Positions 26,405 through 35,652 of a DNA stretch of 64,000 nt are shown in pieces. The stretch lies in the NCBI GenBank assembly GCA_963814055.1, contig CAWFBJ010000024.1, positions 1-64,000 on the forward strand. The letters run 5' to 3'. A program made the translations under genes and the position numbers. The stretch is from AWTP1-13 sp963814055 (GTDB taxonomy: Bacteria; Pseudomonadota; Alphaproteobacteria; Rhizobiales; Hyphomicrobiaceae). The stretch's first letter is position 1; each line of letters opens with the position of its first letter. The notes under the pieces are model-generated. The model made no database searches, was not told where the DNA came from, and was given only the letters and a program-made list of their open reading frames with translations.

Positions 26405-27534
26405 GTGCTTGCTCCCAGGCTTTCGTGGCTGCTTGCCATGGACGCGTCCTGCGCGCGGAAAACGGTGCACTGGCCGGCGTCGATCTGCACGGCGACGGCA
26501 TCGCCGATGGCGAACTGATCGAGCGGATGCGTCTGCACGCGCAGCATCGTGCCGTCCTCCAAAGCCACATGATACTCCATGATACTGCCGAGGAAGGTAC
26601 CGTCGCGGATTTTCGCGCCCAGGTCGACAGGCTCCGCGGTGCCCTGCGGCTTCAGGCGAATATTCTCCGGCCTGATGGCGATCTCGACAGCCTCGCCCAC
26701 GGTCAGCGCTTCGGGCAGGTCCGCTTCTGGGGTCCAGCCAAAGGGCGTCCGCAGCCGTCCGCGCGCGCCTGCAACGGTCTCCACCGTCGCCGGCACCAGG
26801 TTCACCAGGCCCATGAAATCCGCGACCACGCGGCTCGCCGGGCGGGCGTAGACCTCCTGCGGCGTGCCGAACTGCTGCAGACGGCCGCCATGCATGACGG
26901 CAATACGGTCGGACAAGGCCAGCGCCTCGGCCTGATCGTGCGTGACATAGACGAAGGTGATGCCGGTACGGCGCTGCAGCTGCTTCAACTCGCTGCGCAT
27001 GCGTTCGCGCAGCTTGGCATCGAGGTTGCTGAGGGGTTCATCCAGCAGCAGGATCTTGGGCTCGACCACCAGGCTGCGAGCCAGCGCCACGCGCTGCTGC
27101 TGGCCGCCCGACAACTCGCTCGGCAACCGGTCCTCGAAGCCCGTGAGATTGACCAGCGCCAGCGTCGCCTTGACCCGTGCGCGCGCCGCGCCCGCAGCCA
27201 CGCCGCGTATTTTCAAGCCGAATACGACGTTCTCGAACACCGTCTTGTGCGGCCACACGGCATAGTTCTGGAACACCATGCCCATGCCGCGCTCCTCCGG
27301 CGGCACGATCTTGTCGCGCGACGACACCAGGCGGCCGTCGGCGTGGATGGTGCCGGCGTCGGGCGCCATGAAGCCGGCGATCAGCCGGAGCGTCGTGGTC
27401 TTGCCGCAGCCGCTTGGCCCGAGCAGGGTAACGAACTGGTTGTCGGCGATGTCGAGCGTGAGGTCGCTGACTGCGGCGAGGCTCGCATCCCCGACGTAGC
27501 TCTTGGACAGGCCGCGTATGCTGATCCCAGCCAT
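26401..27534 (-). CDS. ABC transporter ATP-binding protein (FbpC/PotA-like)
   Basis: A 377-aa ATPase with a C-terminal TOBE domain (about 285-370), the layout of iron, spermidine and 2-aminoethylphosphonate importers. Walker A GPSGCGKT (39-46), signature LSGGQ (141-145), Walker B ILLLDE, D-loop SNLD and switch H199 (YVTHD) are all intact. ATG 27534 shares one base with the permease stop (TGATG) and its own stop overlaps the hydrolase start, so the three genes are translationally coupled. Confidence 0.94.
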   Translation of the reverse strand: MAGISIRGLSKSYVGDASLAAVSDLTLDIADNQFVTLLGPSGCGKTTTLRLIAGFMAPDAGTIHADGRLVSSRDKIVPPEERGMGMVFQNYAVWPHKTVFENVVFGLKIRGVAAGAARARVKATLALVNLTGFEDRLPSELSGGQQQRVALARSLVVEPKILLLDEPLSNLDAKLRERMRSELKQLQRRTGITFVYVTHDQAEALALSDRIAVMHGGRLQQFGTPQEVYARPASRVVADFMGLVNLVPATVETVAGARGRLRTPFGWTPEADLPEALTVGEAVEIAIRPENIRLKPQGTAEPVDLGAKIRDGTFLGSIMEYHVALEDGTMLRVQTHPLDQFAIGDAVAVQIDAGQCTVFRAQDASMASSHESLGAST

Positions 27535-29282
27535 CAGGCCGACGCTCCTGCCCGCACGTCGCCATCTCCCGCTGGTCGCGCGGCTCGGCCTGTGGCCAGC
27601 CAGTTGGCAACCAGCAGGGCCAGGCTGATGATGGCCATGTTGACCATGGCGAGCGCCGCCACCGGCTCGGTGTAGCCCGTCTCGTAGAGGTTGTAGACCG
27701 CGACCGCGAGCGTGATCGAGCTGGAGCTGAACAGCAGGATCGATGCGCTCAGCTCCTGGATCACCGGCACGAACACCAGCAGCCAACCCGCGAACAGGCC
27801 AGGCCGGATCAGCGGCAACGTGATCTCGCGCAACGTCCGGCCCCACGATGCGCCGAGCACCCGGGCGCTCTCCTCAAGCGACGGATCGATCTGGCGCAGC
27901 GACGTGTTGGCGGCACGCACGCCGAGCGGAATGTAGCGGCCGACATAGGCGAGCAGCAGGATCGTTAGCGTGCCGTAGAGAGCGATCGGCATGGTGAGCC
28001 AGAACTGGATCAGCGCCACCGCCATGACGATGCCCGGAAGCCCGAGCGGCACCAGCGCCGCGTAGTCGAGCAGCCGCCGCCCGGGCGCCCTGGTGCGCAC
28101 GTCGATCCAGCTGATGACGGTGCCCAGAAGCACCGCGATGGTAGCGGCGACAGTGGCGAGCAGCAGGCTGTTGAGAATGGCTCGCTGGGTCACGTTGTAT
28201 TCGAACAGCACGAACCGGTAGTTGGCAAGCGTCAGGCCTTGCCAGAAATTCAGCCCCCAGGACTTGGAGAGCGATACCGCGATCAGCGCACCGTAGGGCA
28301 GAACGATAGCCACCACGAACACCAGCACGCAGAAGCCAAACAGCAGCCATCGCAGGGGGCCGATATCGATGAGCGTGAGCCTTGCTCCCTTGCCGCCGAC
28401 GGTGATGTAGGAGCGCCGCGCAAGGAAGCGGTGCTGCAGGTAGAGCGCGGCGACGGTGATGACGATGAACAGCAGCGACAAGGCCGACGCCAGGCCGTAC
28501 TGGGGCGGGTAGTCGAACAGCGCGTAGATGCGGGTCGGCAGGGTGACGATGCGCCCGGGCAGGCCCAGGATCGCCTGCGAGCCGAACAGGGCGATGGCAT
28601 TGACGAACGCCAGTAGCGTGCCCGCCAGAACGGCCGGCGCGATGAGCGGCAGCGTCACAAACAACGCCGTGCGCAGCTTGCCCGCGCCCAGGATCTGCGC
28701 TGCCTCCTCGTAGGACGCATCCACCGACTGGAGGGCGCTGGAAGCCAGCAGGAACACGAACGGAAAGGTGTGCAGCACGGTGACCAGCACCAGGCCGTTC
28801 ATGCTGAAGATATTGAATGTCAGCCACGGCACACCCGTCACGTCGCGCAGGAGCACGTTGATCAGGCCCGCATTGGGGCTGAACAGGTTTACGTAGGCGA
28901 TGGCCGTGAGGAACGGCGGCGACAAATACGAAAGAGTGGCCGTGATGCGGAACAGGGCCGGCGCCGGCACGTTGGTGCGGCTCACGGCCCAGGCCATCGG
29001 CAACCCGATCACGATGCTGAACAGGCCGGTCCAGGCACCCAGCACGAGCGAGTTGCGCAGGGCCTGCACGTAGAGGCGGCCTGACACCGCCTCGTTGAAA
29101 TGCTCGAGCGACAGTCCTTCCTCGCCGCGGAAGCTGCCGGCCAACAGGAATACGAGCGGCAGCACCACCAGCACGAGCAGGGCAATGACCGCCGCACCCA
29201 TGACGCTGGTTTCGAGTCGCGGCAGCAGGCGAAGGCCGACGCGCCTCCGCCCTGGGGGGCTGATACTACCGACTGAGCGCAT
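27534..29282 (-). CDS. ABC transporter permease, fused two-domain (FbpB-like)
   Basis: A 582-aa inner-membrane protein with about 12 hydrophobic segments made of two BPD_transp_1 domains; each has its own coupling loop (YEEAAQILGAGKLRTALFVTLP near 195-215 and LEESARVLGASWGRTLREITLP near 475-495). This fused form is usual for the ferric/thiamine class and works as a single-chain channel. It is the first gene of the operon, followed by ATPase, hydrolase and binding protein. Confidence 0.93.
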   Translation of the reverse strand: MRSVGSISPPGRRRVGLRLLPRLETSVMGAAVIALLVLVVLPLVFLLAGSFRGEEGLSLEHFNEAVSGRLYVQALRNSLVLGAWTGLFSIVIGLPMAWAVSRTNVPAPALFRITATLSYLSPPFLTAIAYVNLFSPNAGLINVLLRDVTGVPWLTFNIFSMNGLVLVTVLHTFPFVFLLASSALQSVDASYEEAAQILGAGKLRTALFVTLPLIAPAVLAGTLLAFVNAIALFGSQAILGLPGRIVTLPTRIYALFDYPPQYGLASALSLLFIVITVAALYLQHRFLARRSYITVGGKGARLTLIDIGPLRWLLFGFCVLVFVVAIVLPYGALIAVSLSKSWGLNFWQGLTLANYRFVLFEYNVTQRAILNSLLLATVAATIAVLLGTVISWIDVRTRAPGRRLLDYAALVPLGLPGIVMAVALIQFWLTMPIALYGTLTILLLAYVGRYIPLGVRAANTSLRQIDPSLEESARVLGASWGRTLREITLPLIRPGLFAGWLLVFVPVIQELSASILLFSSSSITLAVAVYNLYETGYTEPVAALAMVNMAIISLALLVANWLATGRAARPAGDGDVRAGASA

Positions 29283-29577
29283 CGTCGCACTCTGAAACGC
29301 AACTCGCCCTGGGCGGGCGGGCGAGGCGTTCGCACACGCTCACGTCACGCCGCAAACAGGAGACAAAGATCCATGGCTTGGTATCGCTGCCCGCCCTGTG
29401 CATCGAGTGTTACAATCCCCAACATTGGCGTGCGGGCGAGAAGGAAGCACAGCATACGCCTTCCGGCAAGATCAACACGGGGAAGTCGAACGTGAGCTAT
29501 CGGCACAACGCCGCCACTTGTGGCAGGTCTGAAGGGACTGCGCACGGCAAGACCTGCAGCCTGCGCGAATAACGTTC
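29283..29577. other. Divergent intergenic region
   Basis: No gene is recognised; short ORFs on both strands are uninformative. It should hold the promoter of the minus-strand ABC operon. Confidence 0.4.
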
Positions 29578-29744
29578 GAGCATGCCCAGCATCAGAAAAG
29601 CTGATTGCGGGATGTCGTGCAATCACAGCCGAAAGCAGATACGCTGCGCTCGGTGCGTGTGGCGGTCGCGGCGTGTTGGAGCGTCTGATCGACGATGCAG
29701 AGTGCTGGCTCGGCGGTAGCGCACTCTCCCCCGGCTGGGCCGTC
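29578..29744. repeat. About 167-bp diverged repeat, copy B
   Basis: Aligns with 16993-17160. In one plus-strand frame this copy reads RGVLERLIDDAECWL and SALSPGWAVIG; the other copy reads WGVPEHLIGDAGCWL and SACCPGWIVV, so the two keep similar peptides in one frame and may descend from a coding sequence. It ends about 145 bp before the binding-protein start. Confidence 0.6.
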
Positions 29745-29889
29745 ATCGGTCTGGCACAGCTCTAGTGCGGGCGACGTTTCCGCCGCTTATCGGCGCGCAT
29801 TGCAGGCGCGCGCTCGCGGCGCTAGGTTCGCGAAACCGGCACCAAGAAGGCCCGATGATGCAGGCAACTTCCGCCGGCGAGCGTACGCC

Positions 29890-30651
29890 ATGGCACGACT
29901 GACCTTCGCATTCATCGCCGGCCTCGTGTCGATTGCGCACGCGGGGCTGGCAGGCGCAGCGGAGATCAAAGTACTGACGGCCGGCGCCATGCGCGCCGTG
30001 GTGATCGAACTGTTGCCCGAGTTCGAAAGCAAGACCGGACATAAGGTCGTCCTCGACAATGCCACAGCGGGCACACTCGCCAAGCGCATAGTGGATGGCG
30101 AGGCGTTCGACGTCGCGATCATCACGCCCGCGATCGTCGATGGCCTCATGCAGAAGGGAAAAATCGTCCCGGGTAGCCGCCTCGATCTCGCCGCCGTCGG
30201 CATAGGCGTAGCAATCAAGGAAGGTGCCACTCTACCCGACATCAAGACCGTCGAAGCTTTCAAGCGCACACTGCTCGGCGCTAAATCGGTGGCCTACATC
30301 GATCCGAAGTCAGGCGGCTCCAGCGGCATCTATTTCGATGGGCTGCTCGAAAGGCTCGGTATCGCCGATGCGATCCGGGCCAAGGCGAAGCTCAAGCAGG
30401 GCGGTTACGTCGCCGAATTGGTCGCCAACGGAGAGGCGGAGATCGCCGTGCACCAAATCAGCGAGATTGTGCCGGTGAAGGGCGTGACGCTGGTGGGACC
30501 GCTGCCCCCCGAGGTCCAGAACACGACAATCTACGCTGCCGGCATCGGTGCGGCGGCAAGAGACACCACAGCTGCGAAGGCCTTGATCGATCATCTCGCC
30601 GGCCCCGCCGCCGCGACGGTCCTGAAGGCAAAGGGAATGGAGAAGCCGTGA
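29890..30651 (+). CDS. Orphan periplasmic substrate-binding protein (ModA-like)
   Basis: A 253-aa protein: Sec signal (about 1-23, ending HAGLAGAA), then EIKVLTAGAMRAVVIELLPEFESK, the first lobe of ModA/molybdate-type (SBP_bac_11) receptors. The DAIITP-like hinge appears as FDVAIITPAIVD. Several environmental proteins of this type bind organic acids rather than molybdate, and no permease or ATPase gene is adjacent. ATG 29890 gives a clean signal peptide; upstream extensions lie in repeat sequence. It may work with the divergent ABC operon. Confidence 0.82.
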   Translation: MARLTFAFIAGLVSIAHAGLAGAAEIKVLTAGAMRAVVIELLPEFESKTGHKVVLDNATAGTLAKRIVDGEAFDVAIITPAIVDGLMQKGKIVPGSRLDLAAVGIGVAIKEGATLPDIKTVEAFKRTLLGAKSVAYIDPKSGGSSGIYFDGLLERLGIADAIRAKAKLKQGGYVAELVANGEAEIAVHQISEIVPVKGVTLVGPLPPEVQNTTIYAAGIGAAARDTTAAKALIDHLAGPAAATVLKAKGMEKP

Positions 30652-31028
30652 CGGCCGTGCGTCCCATGTGACCTCGGCACCCTTCACGCCCTACAACTTC
30701 GTAAGGTGTCCTGGCCCCGGCCGGCCTGCGCCGGAATGAGGTTTGTGTTTAGGTGCCGCGCTCGCAATTGACGTCATTCCGGCGGAGACCGGAAACCATG
30801 CCGTTGCAAAATCTCCTTCACCCGCACGCGGGAATGGGAACGGACATCACGCACTACGCATGGGTGGATAGGTGAGGAAGGCGTGCACACCCAGCGCGGC
30901 GGGCGTTGCCAACGCCGGTACTCACTCCAAACTGAGACAGTGCCCCGACGCCTGCTCCATGGACCTGCACCGTGTGCGGGACTATATTAGGCACCCCTGC
31001 GGGATGAACAAATCCATAGGAGGACGCC
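30652..31028. other. Intergenic region with inverted repeat
   Basis: A perfect 10-bp inverted repeat, GCCGGAATGA (30730-30739) and TCATTCCGGC (30774-30783), resembles the widespread GTCATTCC-type intergenic palindromes of alphaproteobacteria. A CCCGC-ACGCGGG-like stretch with AATGGGAA follows near 30820-30840. ATAGGAGGA immediately before 31029 is the ribosome site of the next gene. Confidence 0.55.
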
Positions 31029-32531
31029 ATGGGTTTTTTGACCGAGGACGAACTGGACGCGCTGCTACCGGCCGAAATGCTGCCGAATACCACGCCGATC
31101 CCCACGCAGATCATTTCTAATGACGAGTACATTCCCGCACCACAAAGCGAACAGCAAAAGCAAGTCGAGGCCCGTCTGCTCGACATGGGCGACGAACTCG
31201 GCAAGAAGCAGGGCTTGGATCGCCGCCAGTTTTTTCAGACCGCAGCCGGCATGGCGGCGGCGTTCGTGGCGATGAACGACACATTCGGTGCTGTGTTCGA
31301 CGCGAGCAAAGCCGAAGCGGCGACGCCCGCCATGGCGCAGGAGCGCGCCGATGCGCTCAAAGACCAGTTCATCATGGACATGCACACGCATTTCCTGCGC
31401 GACGACACGCGCATCCAAACCTTCGTGCGTCAGCGCGAGGCGGTCGGCAAGGCCGGTTGGAACCCGGCGCTGGTCGACAAGCCGCAAACCATCGAAGACC
31501 TGAAATGGAACAACTACTTCAAGGAAGTGTTCCTCGACAGCGACACCAAGATCGCGCTGATCTCCAGTGCGCCCTCAGACATTCCGCAGGACTGGTTCCT
31601 GACCAACGATATGACGATTGCAGCGCGCGATCGGGTCAACAAGGAAGCAGGCTCCAAGCGCATGATGGCGCACGCCATCTTCACGCCTGGCCAACCGGGC
31701 TGGCTCGAATCGCTCGAGCATGCGTTGTCGATGAAGCCGGACTCCATCAAGGGCTACACGATCGGCGACAACACCAACAAGGACAAGAGCCAGTATCCCT
31801 GGCGCATGGACGACGAGAAGGTCACTTATAGGGCTTACGAGCTGGCCGTGAAGCACGGCATCAAAAACATATGCGTGCACAAGGGTCTGTTCCCCACGTC
31901 CATCGAACAGAAGTTCCCCCACTTGCTCGCCTATTCCGACGTGCGCGATGTGGGCAAGGCAGCCAAGGACTGGCCGCAGCTCAATTTCGTGATCTACCAC
32001 TCCGCCTATCGCTATCCCGGCGGCGGAACCGCGGCGGACGGGTGGAACGAGTTCGAGCAAACCGGGCGCAGCTCCTGGGTCAGCGACCTAGCCGATATCC
32101 CGGAGAAGTTCGGCGTCACCAACGTCTACGGCGACGTCGGCCAGCTGTTCGCCCAAAGCGTGGTGGCCGAGCCGCGGCTCGGGGCGGCGCTGATGGGCAT
32201 CCTCATCAAAGGGCTCGGCCACGACCACGTCTGCTGGGGCACCGACGCCATCTGGACCGGCTCACCGCAATGGCAGATCGAGTCCTTGCGTCGGCTGGAG
32301 ATCCCCGACGACATGCAGAAGAAGTATGGCTTCGCGCCGCTGGGTGGTGCCACTGGTCCGGTCAAGACCGCCATCTTCAGCGGCAACAACATGCGGCTCT
32401 ACGGCATCCAGAAGCGCACCGATTTGGGCGACAGATTTGCCGGGATGAAGCAGGAGTACCTGCAGAACGGCGCCGCACGTAGCAACCTGCGCTACGGCTA
32501 CGCCCGCAAACCGGAGGGGTGGAGGGGCTGA
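31029..32531 (+). CDS. Amidohydrolase with internal twin-arginine motif
   Basis: A 500-aa amidohydrolase_2 protein. Residues 1-63 are a charged, non-hydrophobic extension; LDRRQFFQTAAGMAAAFVAM (63-82) then looks like a Tat signal, an unusually late position. The catalytic domain begins at IMDMHTHF (H119, H121), with FVIYHSAYRYPGGG and GHDHVCWGTDAIWTG giving later His and Asp ligands. A strong AGGAGG at 31017-31024 sets ATG 31029, so the long N-region is real at the mRNA level. The substrate is unknown. The next gene downstream is a Tat-exported hydrolase. Confidence 0.88.
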   Translation: MGFLTEDELDALLPAEMLPNTTPIPTQIISNDEYIPAPQSEQQKQVEARLLDMGDELGKKQGLDRRQFFQTAAGMAAAFVAMNDTFGAVFDASKAEAATPAMAQERADALKDQFIMDMHTHFLRDDTRIQTFVRQREAVGKAGWNPALVDKPQTIEDLKWNNYFKEVFLDSDTKIALISSAPSDIPQDWFLTNDMTIAARDRVNKEAGSKRMMAHAIFTPGQPGWLESLEHALSMKPDSIKGYTIGDNTNKDKSQYPWRMDDEKVTYRAYELAVKHGIKNICVHKGLFPTSIEQKFPHLLAYSDVRDVGKAAKDWPQLNFVIYHSAYRYPGGGTAADGWNEFEQTGRSSWVSDLADIPEKFGVTNVYGDVGQLFAQSVVAEPRLGAALMGILIKGLGHDHVCWGTDAIWTGSPQWQIESLRRLEIPDDMQKKYGFAPLGGATGPVKTAIFSGNNMRLYGIQKRTDLGDRFAGMKQEYLQNGAARSNLRYGYARKPEGWRG

Positions 32532-32765
32532 GGCGGGTGCAGTGAGCGATGACGCACGCGGCACAAGCCGCCGCGCGGGCGTCACAGAGGAATTTGTGCT
32601 GATGGTATGGCGGCCATGGCAGCCATCTCCTCAGCGATTTGCTTGCGGTGAGCACGCTCGCGCTCGGGGGGTATGCCCGTGGTCACGGATCCCGCACATT
32701 CCGCGTTGTCGTCTAAGCTCTCCGGAGTTCATCGTGGGAATCTTGGCTAACGCGAGGAGGATACC
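32532..32765. other. Short spacer between amidohydrolase and hydrolase genes
   Basis: A 234-bp spacer with no gene. GCGAGGAGG before the ATG at 32766 is a strong ribosome site, so the hydrolase is translated independently, though still probably from the same transcript. Confidence 0.4.
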
Positions 32766-33821
32766 ATGGCCCAAAACGTCAAGCCGGCCGAGGACGGTCT
32801 GGCGCGCCGCACCATCCTCAAGGGCGTCGGGCTCGGCATCGGCCTGGGACTGGTATCCGGGCGCGCACACTCTCAGGCGCAAGGCTTGCCCCCTACCGCC
32901 AGGCCTGGCGGCGAAATCTGGAGCTCCGAGTACTGGGCGGACAAGGGTGGCGTGAAGCTCAGCCTCTGGCGCAAGCGCATCGGCGCGCCGAATGCGGTCG
33001 AGCAGCCGTTGCCAATCCTATTCCTGGTGCACGGGTCATCGAACTCCACGCGCTCGTCGTTTGATCTCAACGTGCCGGGCAAGGGCGAATACTCGCTGAT
33101 GAACGTCATGGCGCGCTACGGCTACGATGTCTGGACCGTGGACCACGACGGCTATGGTTATTCGGGTAGCTCCGGCAACAACTCCGACATCGCCAGCGGT
33201 GTCGAGGACCTCAAAGCAGCGATCCCCGTGGTGCTGCGGGAAACCGGGCAGACCAAGATGCATTTCTACGGCACGTCGTCAGGTGCGATCCGGGCCGCCG
33301 CCTACGCTGCGGCACAGCCCGAGCGCGTGGACCGGCTGGTTCTGGTCGCCTACAGCCACAAGGGTATTGGCGCGCCGGAGATACAGGCTCGGGCGCAACG
33401 GGTCGAACAGCTGCGTGCCAGCAATCGCCGCAAGCGCGACGCCGCTATGATCCGCTCCATCTTCACCCGTGATGGCCACGCCTCGAGCTATGACCCGGCG
33501 GTGCCCGAGGCCATCATCGCCGCAGAGTTGAAATTCGGCGATCAGATCCCGACTGGAACCTACCTGGACATGGCCGCCAATTTGCCGATCGTCGATCCGA
33601 CAAAAGTTCTCTCGCCGGTGCTGATGATCCGCGGCATCCACGACGGCAACTCGACCACCGAAGACCTGCTGGATTTTTATCAGCAGCTTCCGAACGGCGA
33701 TCGCCAGTTCGTGATCCTGCCGCATACCGCGCACAGCCCAGGCTACAGCAACAACCGGCACCTGCTTTGGTACGCGACGCGCAATTTCCTAGCTGCGCCG
33801 GCACCGGTGCCTGCCTCCTGA
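32766..33821 (+). CDS. Tat-exported alpha/beta hydrolase
   Basis: A 351-aa alpha/beta hydrolase with a twin-arginine signal (LARRTILKGVGLGIGLGLVSG, about 12-32). Catalytic features: VHGSS (88-92), nucleophile elbow G169-T-S171-S-G173, an acid in RGIHDGN and His in LPHTAHSPG. It is the exported paralogue of the cytoplasmic hydrolase at 25496. Lying after the Tat-linked amidohydrolase it probably takes part in a periplasmic degradation step. GAGGAGG lies seven bases upstream of the ATG. Confidence 0.9.
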   Translation: MAQNVKPAEDGLARRTILKGVGLGIGLGLVSGRAHSQAQGLPPTARPGGEIWSSEYWADKGGVKLSLWRKRIGAPNAVEQPLPILFLVHGSSNSTRSSFDLNVPGKGEYSLMNVMARYGYDVWTVDHDGYGYSGSSGNNSDIASGVEDLKAAIPVVLRETGQTKMHFYGTSSGAIRAAAYAAAQPERVDRLVLVAYSHKGIGAPEIQARAQRVEQLRASNRRKRDAAMIRSIFTRDGHASSYDPAVPEAIIAAELKFGDQIPTGTYLDMAANLPIVDPTKVLSPVLMIRGIHDGNSTTEDLLDFYQQLPNGDRQFVILPHTAHSPGYSNNRHLLWYATRNFLAAPAPVPAS

Positions 33822-33877
33822 AGCATTGTGAGTTCAACGGAGTCCGCTGATCTGACAGCGTGGCACAAGGAGCTACC

Positions 33878-33937
33878 ATGATGGCGATGGCACTGTTCAA
33901 CGGCAGATACTGCGCGGAGCCAGTGCTTTGTCTCTAA
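33878..33937 (+). other. Possible 19-codon micro-ORF
   Basis: AAGGAGCTACC precedes an ATG-ATG that opens a 19-codon frame (MMAMALFNGRYCAEPVLCL). The ribosome site is well placed, but the peptide is unlike anything known and this could be the degraded start of a former gene. Confidence 0.2.
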
Positions 33938-33989
33938 CGGCCCGCGAGCACTCCTCGCTGGCGCGCGAACGACGTGCCTGAATAATCCA

Positions 33990-35648
33990 TCATGGAAAAT
34001 GCTCGGCGTGCCAGTCGGCCTCCAGATCGGGGTTGATCTTGGCATCGATCACGAAAACGCCGGGCGCACCCTCGCGCACCCAGGCCCGAACCGGTTCGAG
34101 ATCGGCGAGGATCTTCACCGTTGCCGCCCTGGCGCCATGACCGCGCGCGATGGCGGCGAAGTCGGTATCGGGAAACTGCACGATATCGATGGCATAGCCG
34201 CGCCGGCGATAGAGGTGCACCTCCGCCGCGTAGGAGCTGTCGTTGTAGATCAGGATGCACATCCTCAGCTTCAGGCGGACGGCCGTCTCCAGATCGGCAA
34301 TGGACATCAGGAAGCCGCCGTCGCCGGCGCCCAGCACGGCCAGCGTACCCGGATTGGCAATGGCGAGCCCAATGGCCGACGCCAGTCCCAAGCCGACGGA
34401 CTGGAAGGAATGGCTGAGGCAGGACGCCTTCGCGTTCGGCACGCGCAGGAACCGGGGCACCCAGCCGCAGAAGTGTCCCGAGTTGGAAGCGACGGCGCGG
34501 TTCTCCGGCAGGATGGCATCGACGGCCTTGCTCAGCGTGCGCGGATCGATGAAATCGGCGCTGGACGTGTCTTGGTAGGGCGCGTTGTGGTTGTCGCCAT
34601 CCTCGATGCGTTCACGTGTCTCCTCGCTACGCCGGCCCGTTCGGGAGGCCATCGCCCGCCTGTCCAGTTCGGCCAGGATCGCCTCCGCGGCCACGCGGGC
34701 GTCGGCGTGGACGGCATGCTGGATCGGCATCTGATAGCCGATCTTGCCCGCCTCGACGTCCACCTGTGCAACGACGGCGCTTGGCGCGATCAGCTTGCCC
34801 CGCTTGGTGGTCCACTGTGTCAGGCTGGCGCCGAACCCGATGATGAGATCGCTCTCGGAAATCAACTCGTCTGCCGCCGGCGAGGCAAAGCCGCCGCTGA
34901 TGCCGACCGACCAAGGGTTGCCGGCAAACAACCCATGCCCGCAGATCGAAGTGGCCAGCAGGGCGCCGGTGCGCTCGGCCAGCGCAACCAAGGCCGCCTC
35001 CGCGCCGGCGATCACCGCACCGCGGCCGGCGAGAATGAGGGGGTGCGCGGCGCTCGCCAGCGCATCGGCCAGCCGATGCACGCTGCCTGGATCGGGATAC
35101 AAGGGCCCCGGAGCCGACGGCAGCGCGAACGGGGTGATCTGGCCGCTGAAGGGCGCATCCTGCACATCGGTCGGCAGGCTGAGCACGACTGTCTGGCGGT
35201 CGCGTAGCGCCCTGACAACAGCGCGCAGTGTGTCGTCGCGGGCCGATGCCGACGTGTGAATGCGCTCCGAAACGGCCCCGACCGAGCGCACCAACTCGGC
35301 CTGTTCGATATGGAAGTTGGATTTGACCGCGCCGGTCGGCACGTCGCCGGCCAGCACCAGCAGCGGCGTCCGGCTTTTCGCCGCCTCGCCGATGCCGGTC
35401 AGCGCGTTGGTGAGCCCCGGACCCGAATGCACGCTGACGAGCGTGAGTTCCTGGGTTGCCTTGGCATAGGCATCGGCCATGCTTGCGGCGTTGCCCTCGT
35501 GGCGCGCCGAGACGAGTTCGACGCCACACTCCACCAGCGCGTGCGAGATCTTGAAGTTGGCCGTGCCGAGCAGGCCGAAACACCGGCGCGCGCCATAAGC
35601 GGCGAGATCCTTGGCGAGCACCGCCGCGACCGTGGGAGCTTCCGTCAT
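33990..35648 (-). CDS. Thiamine-diphosphate-dependent enzyme (acetolactate-synthase-like large subunit)
   Basis: A 552-aa three-domain ThDP enzyme. The Glu that activates the cofactor is E51 (SARHEGNAASMADAYAK), the central domain (about 185-330) is of the FAD/ADP-binding-like type, and the ThDP/Mg motif is G441-D442... (GAGDGGFLMS) ending at N469 (YNDSSY). The family decarboxylates 2-oxoacids and ligates or releases the product. ATG 35648 is preferred to the TTG extension. It follows the TRAP large-permease gene by four bases, so it is in the same operon and probably works on the imported 2-oxoacid or an acyl relative. It is unlikely to be the biosynthetic enzyme because no small subunit is present. 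Confidence 0.9.
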   Translation of the reverse strand: MTEAPTVAAVLAKDLAAYGARRCFGLLGTANFKISHALVECGVELVSARHEGNAASMADAYAKATQELTLVSVHSGPGLTNALTGIGEAAKSRTPLLVLAGDVPTGAVKSNFHIEQAELVRSVGAVSERIHTSASARDDTLRAVVRALRDRQTVVLSLPTDVQDAPFSGQITPFALPSAPGPLYPDPGSVHRLADALASAAHPLILAGRGAVIAGAEAALVALAERTGALLATSICGHGLFAGNPWSVGISGGFASPAADELISESDLIIGFGASLTQWTTKRGKLIAPSAVVAQVDVEAGKIGYQMPIQHAVHADARVAAEAILAELDRRAMASRTGRRSEETRERIEDGDNHNAPYQDTSSADFIDPRTLSKAVDAILPENRAVASNSGHFCGWVPRFLRVPNAKASCLSHSFQSVGLGLASAIGLAIANPGTLAVLGAGDGGFLMSIADLETAVRLKLRMCILIYNDSSYAAEVHLYRRRGYAIDIVQFPDTDFAAIARGHGARAATVKILADLEPVRAWVREGAPGVFVIDAKINPDLEADWHAEHFP

Positions 35649-35652
35649 GGGC

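Noticed and set aside
24450..26570. One 706-codon minus-strand frame spanning the binding protein and the hydrolase
   Set aside because: Only its last ~339 codons encode the binding protein; the rest is an out-of-frame reading of the hydrolase gene with no protein-like features.
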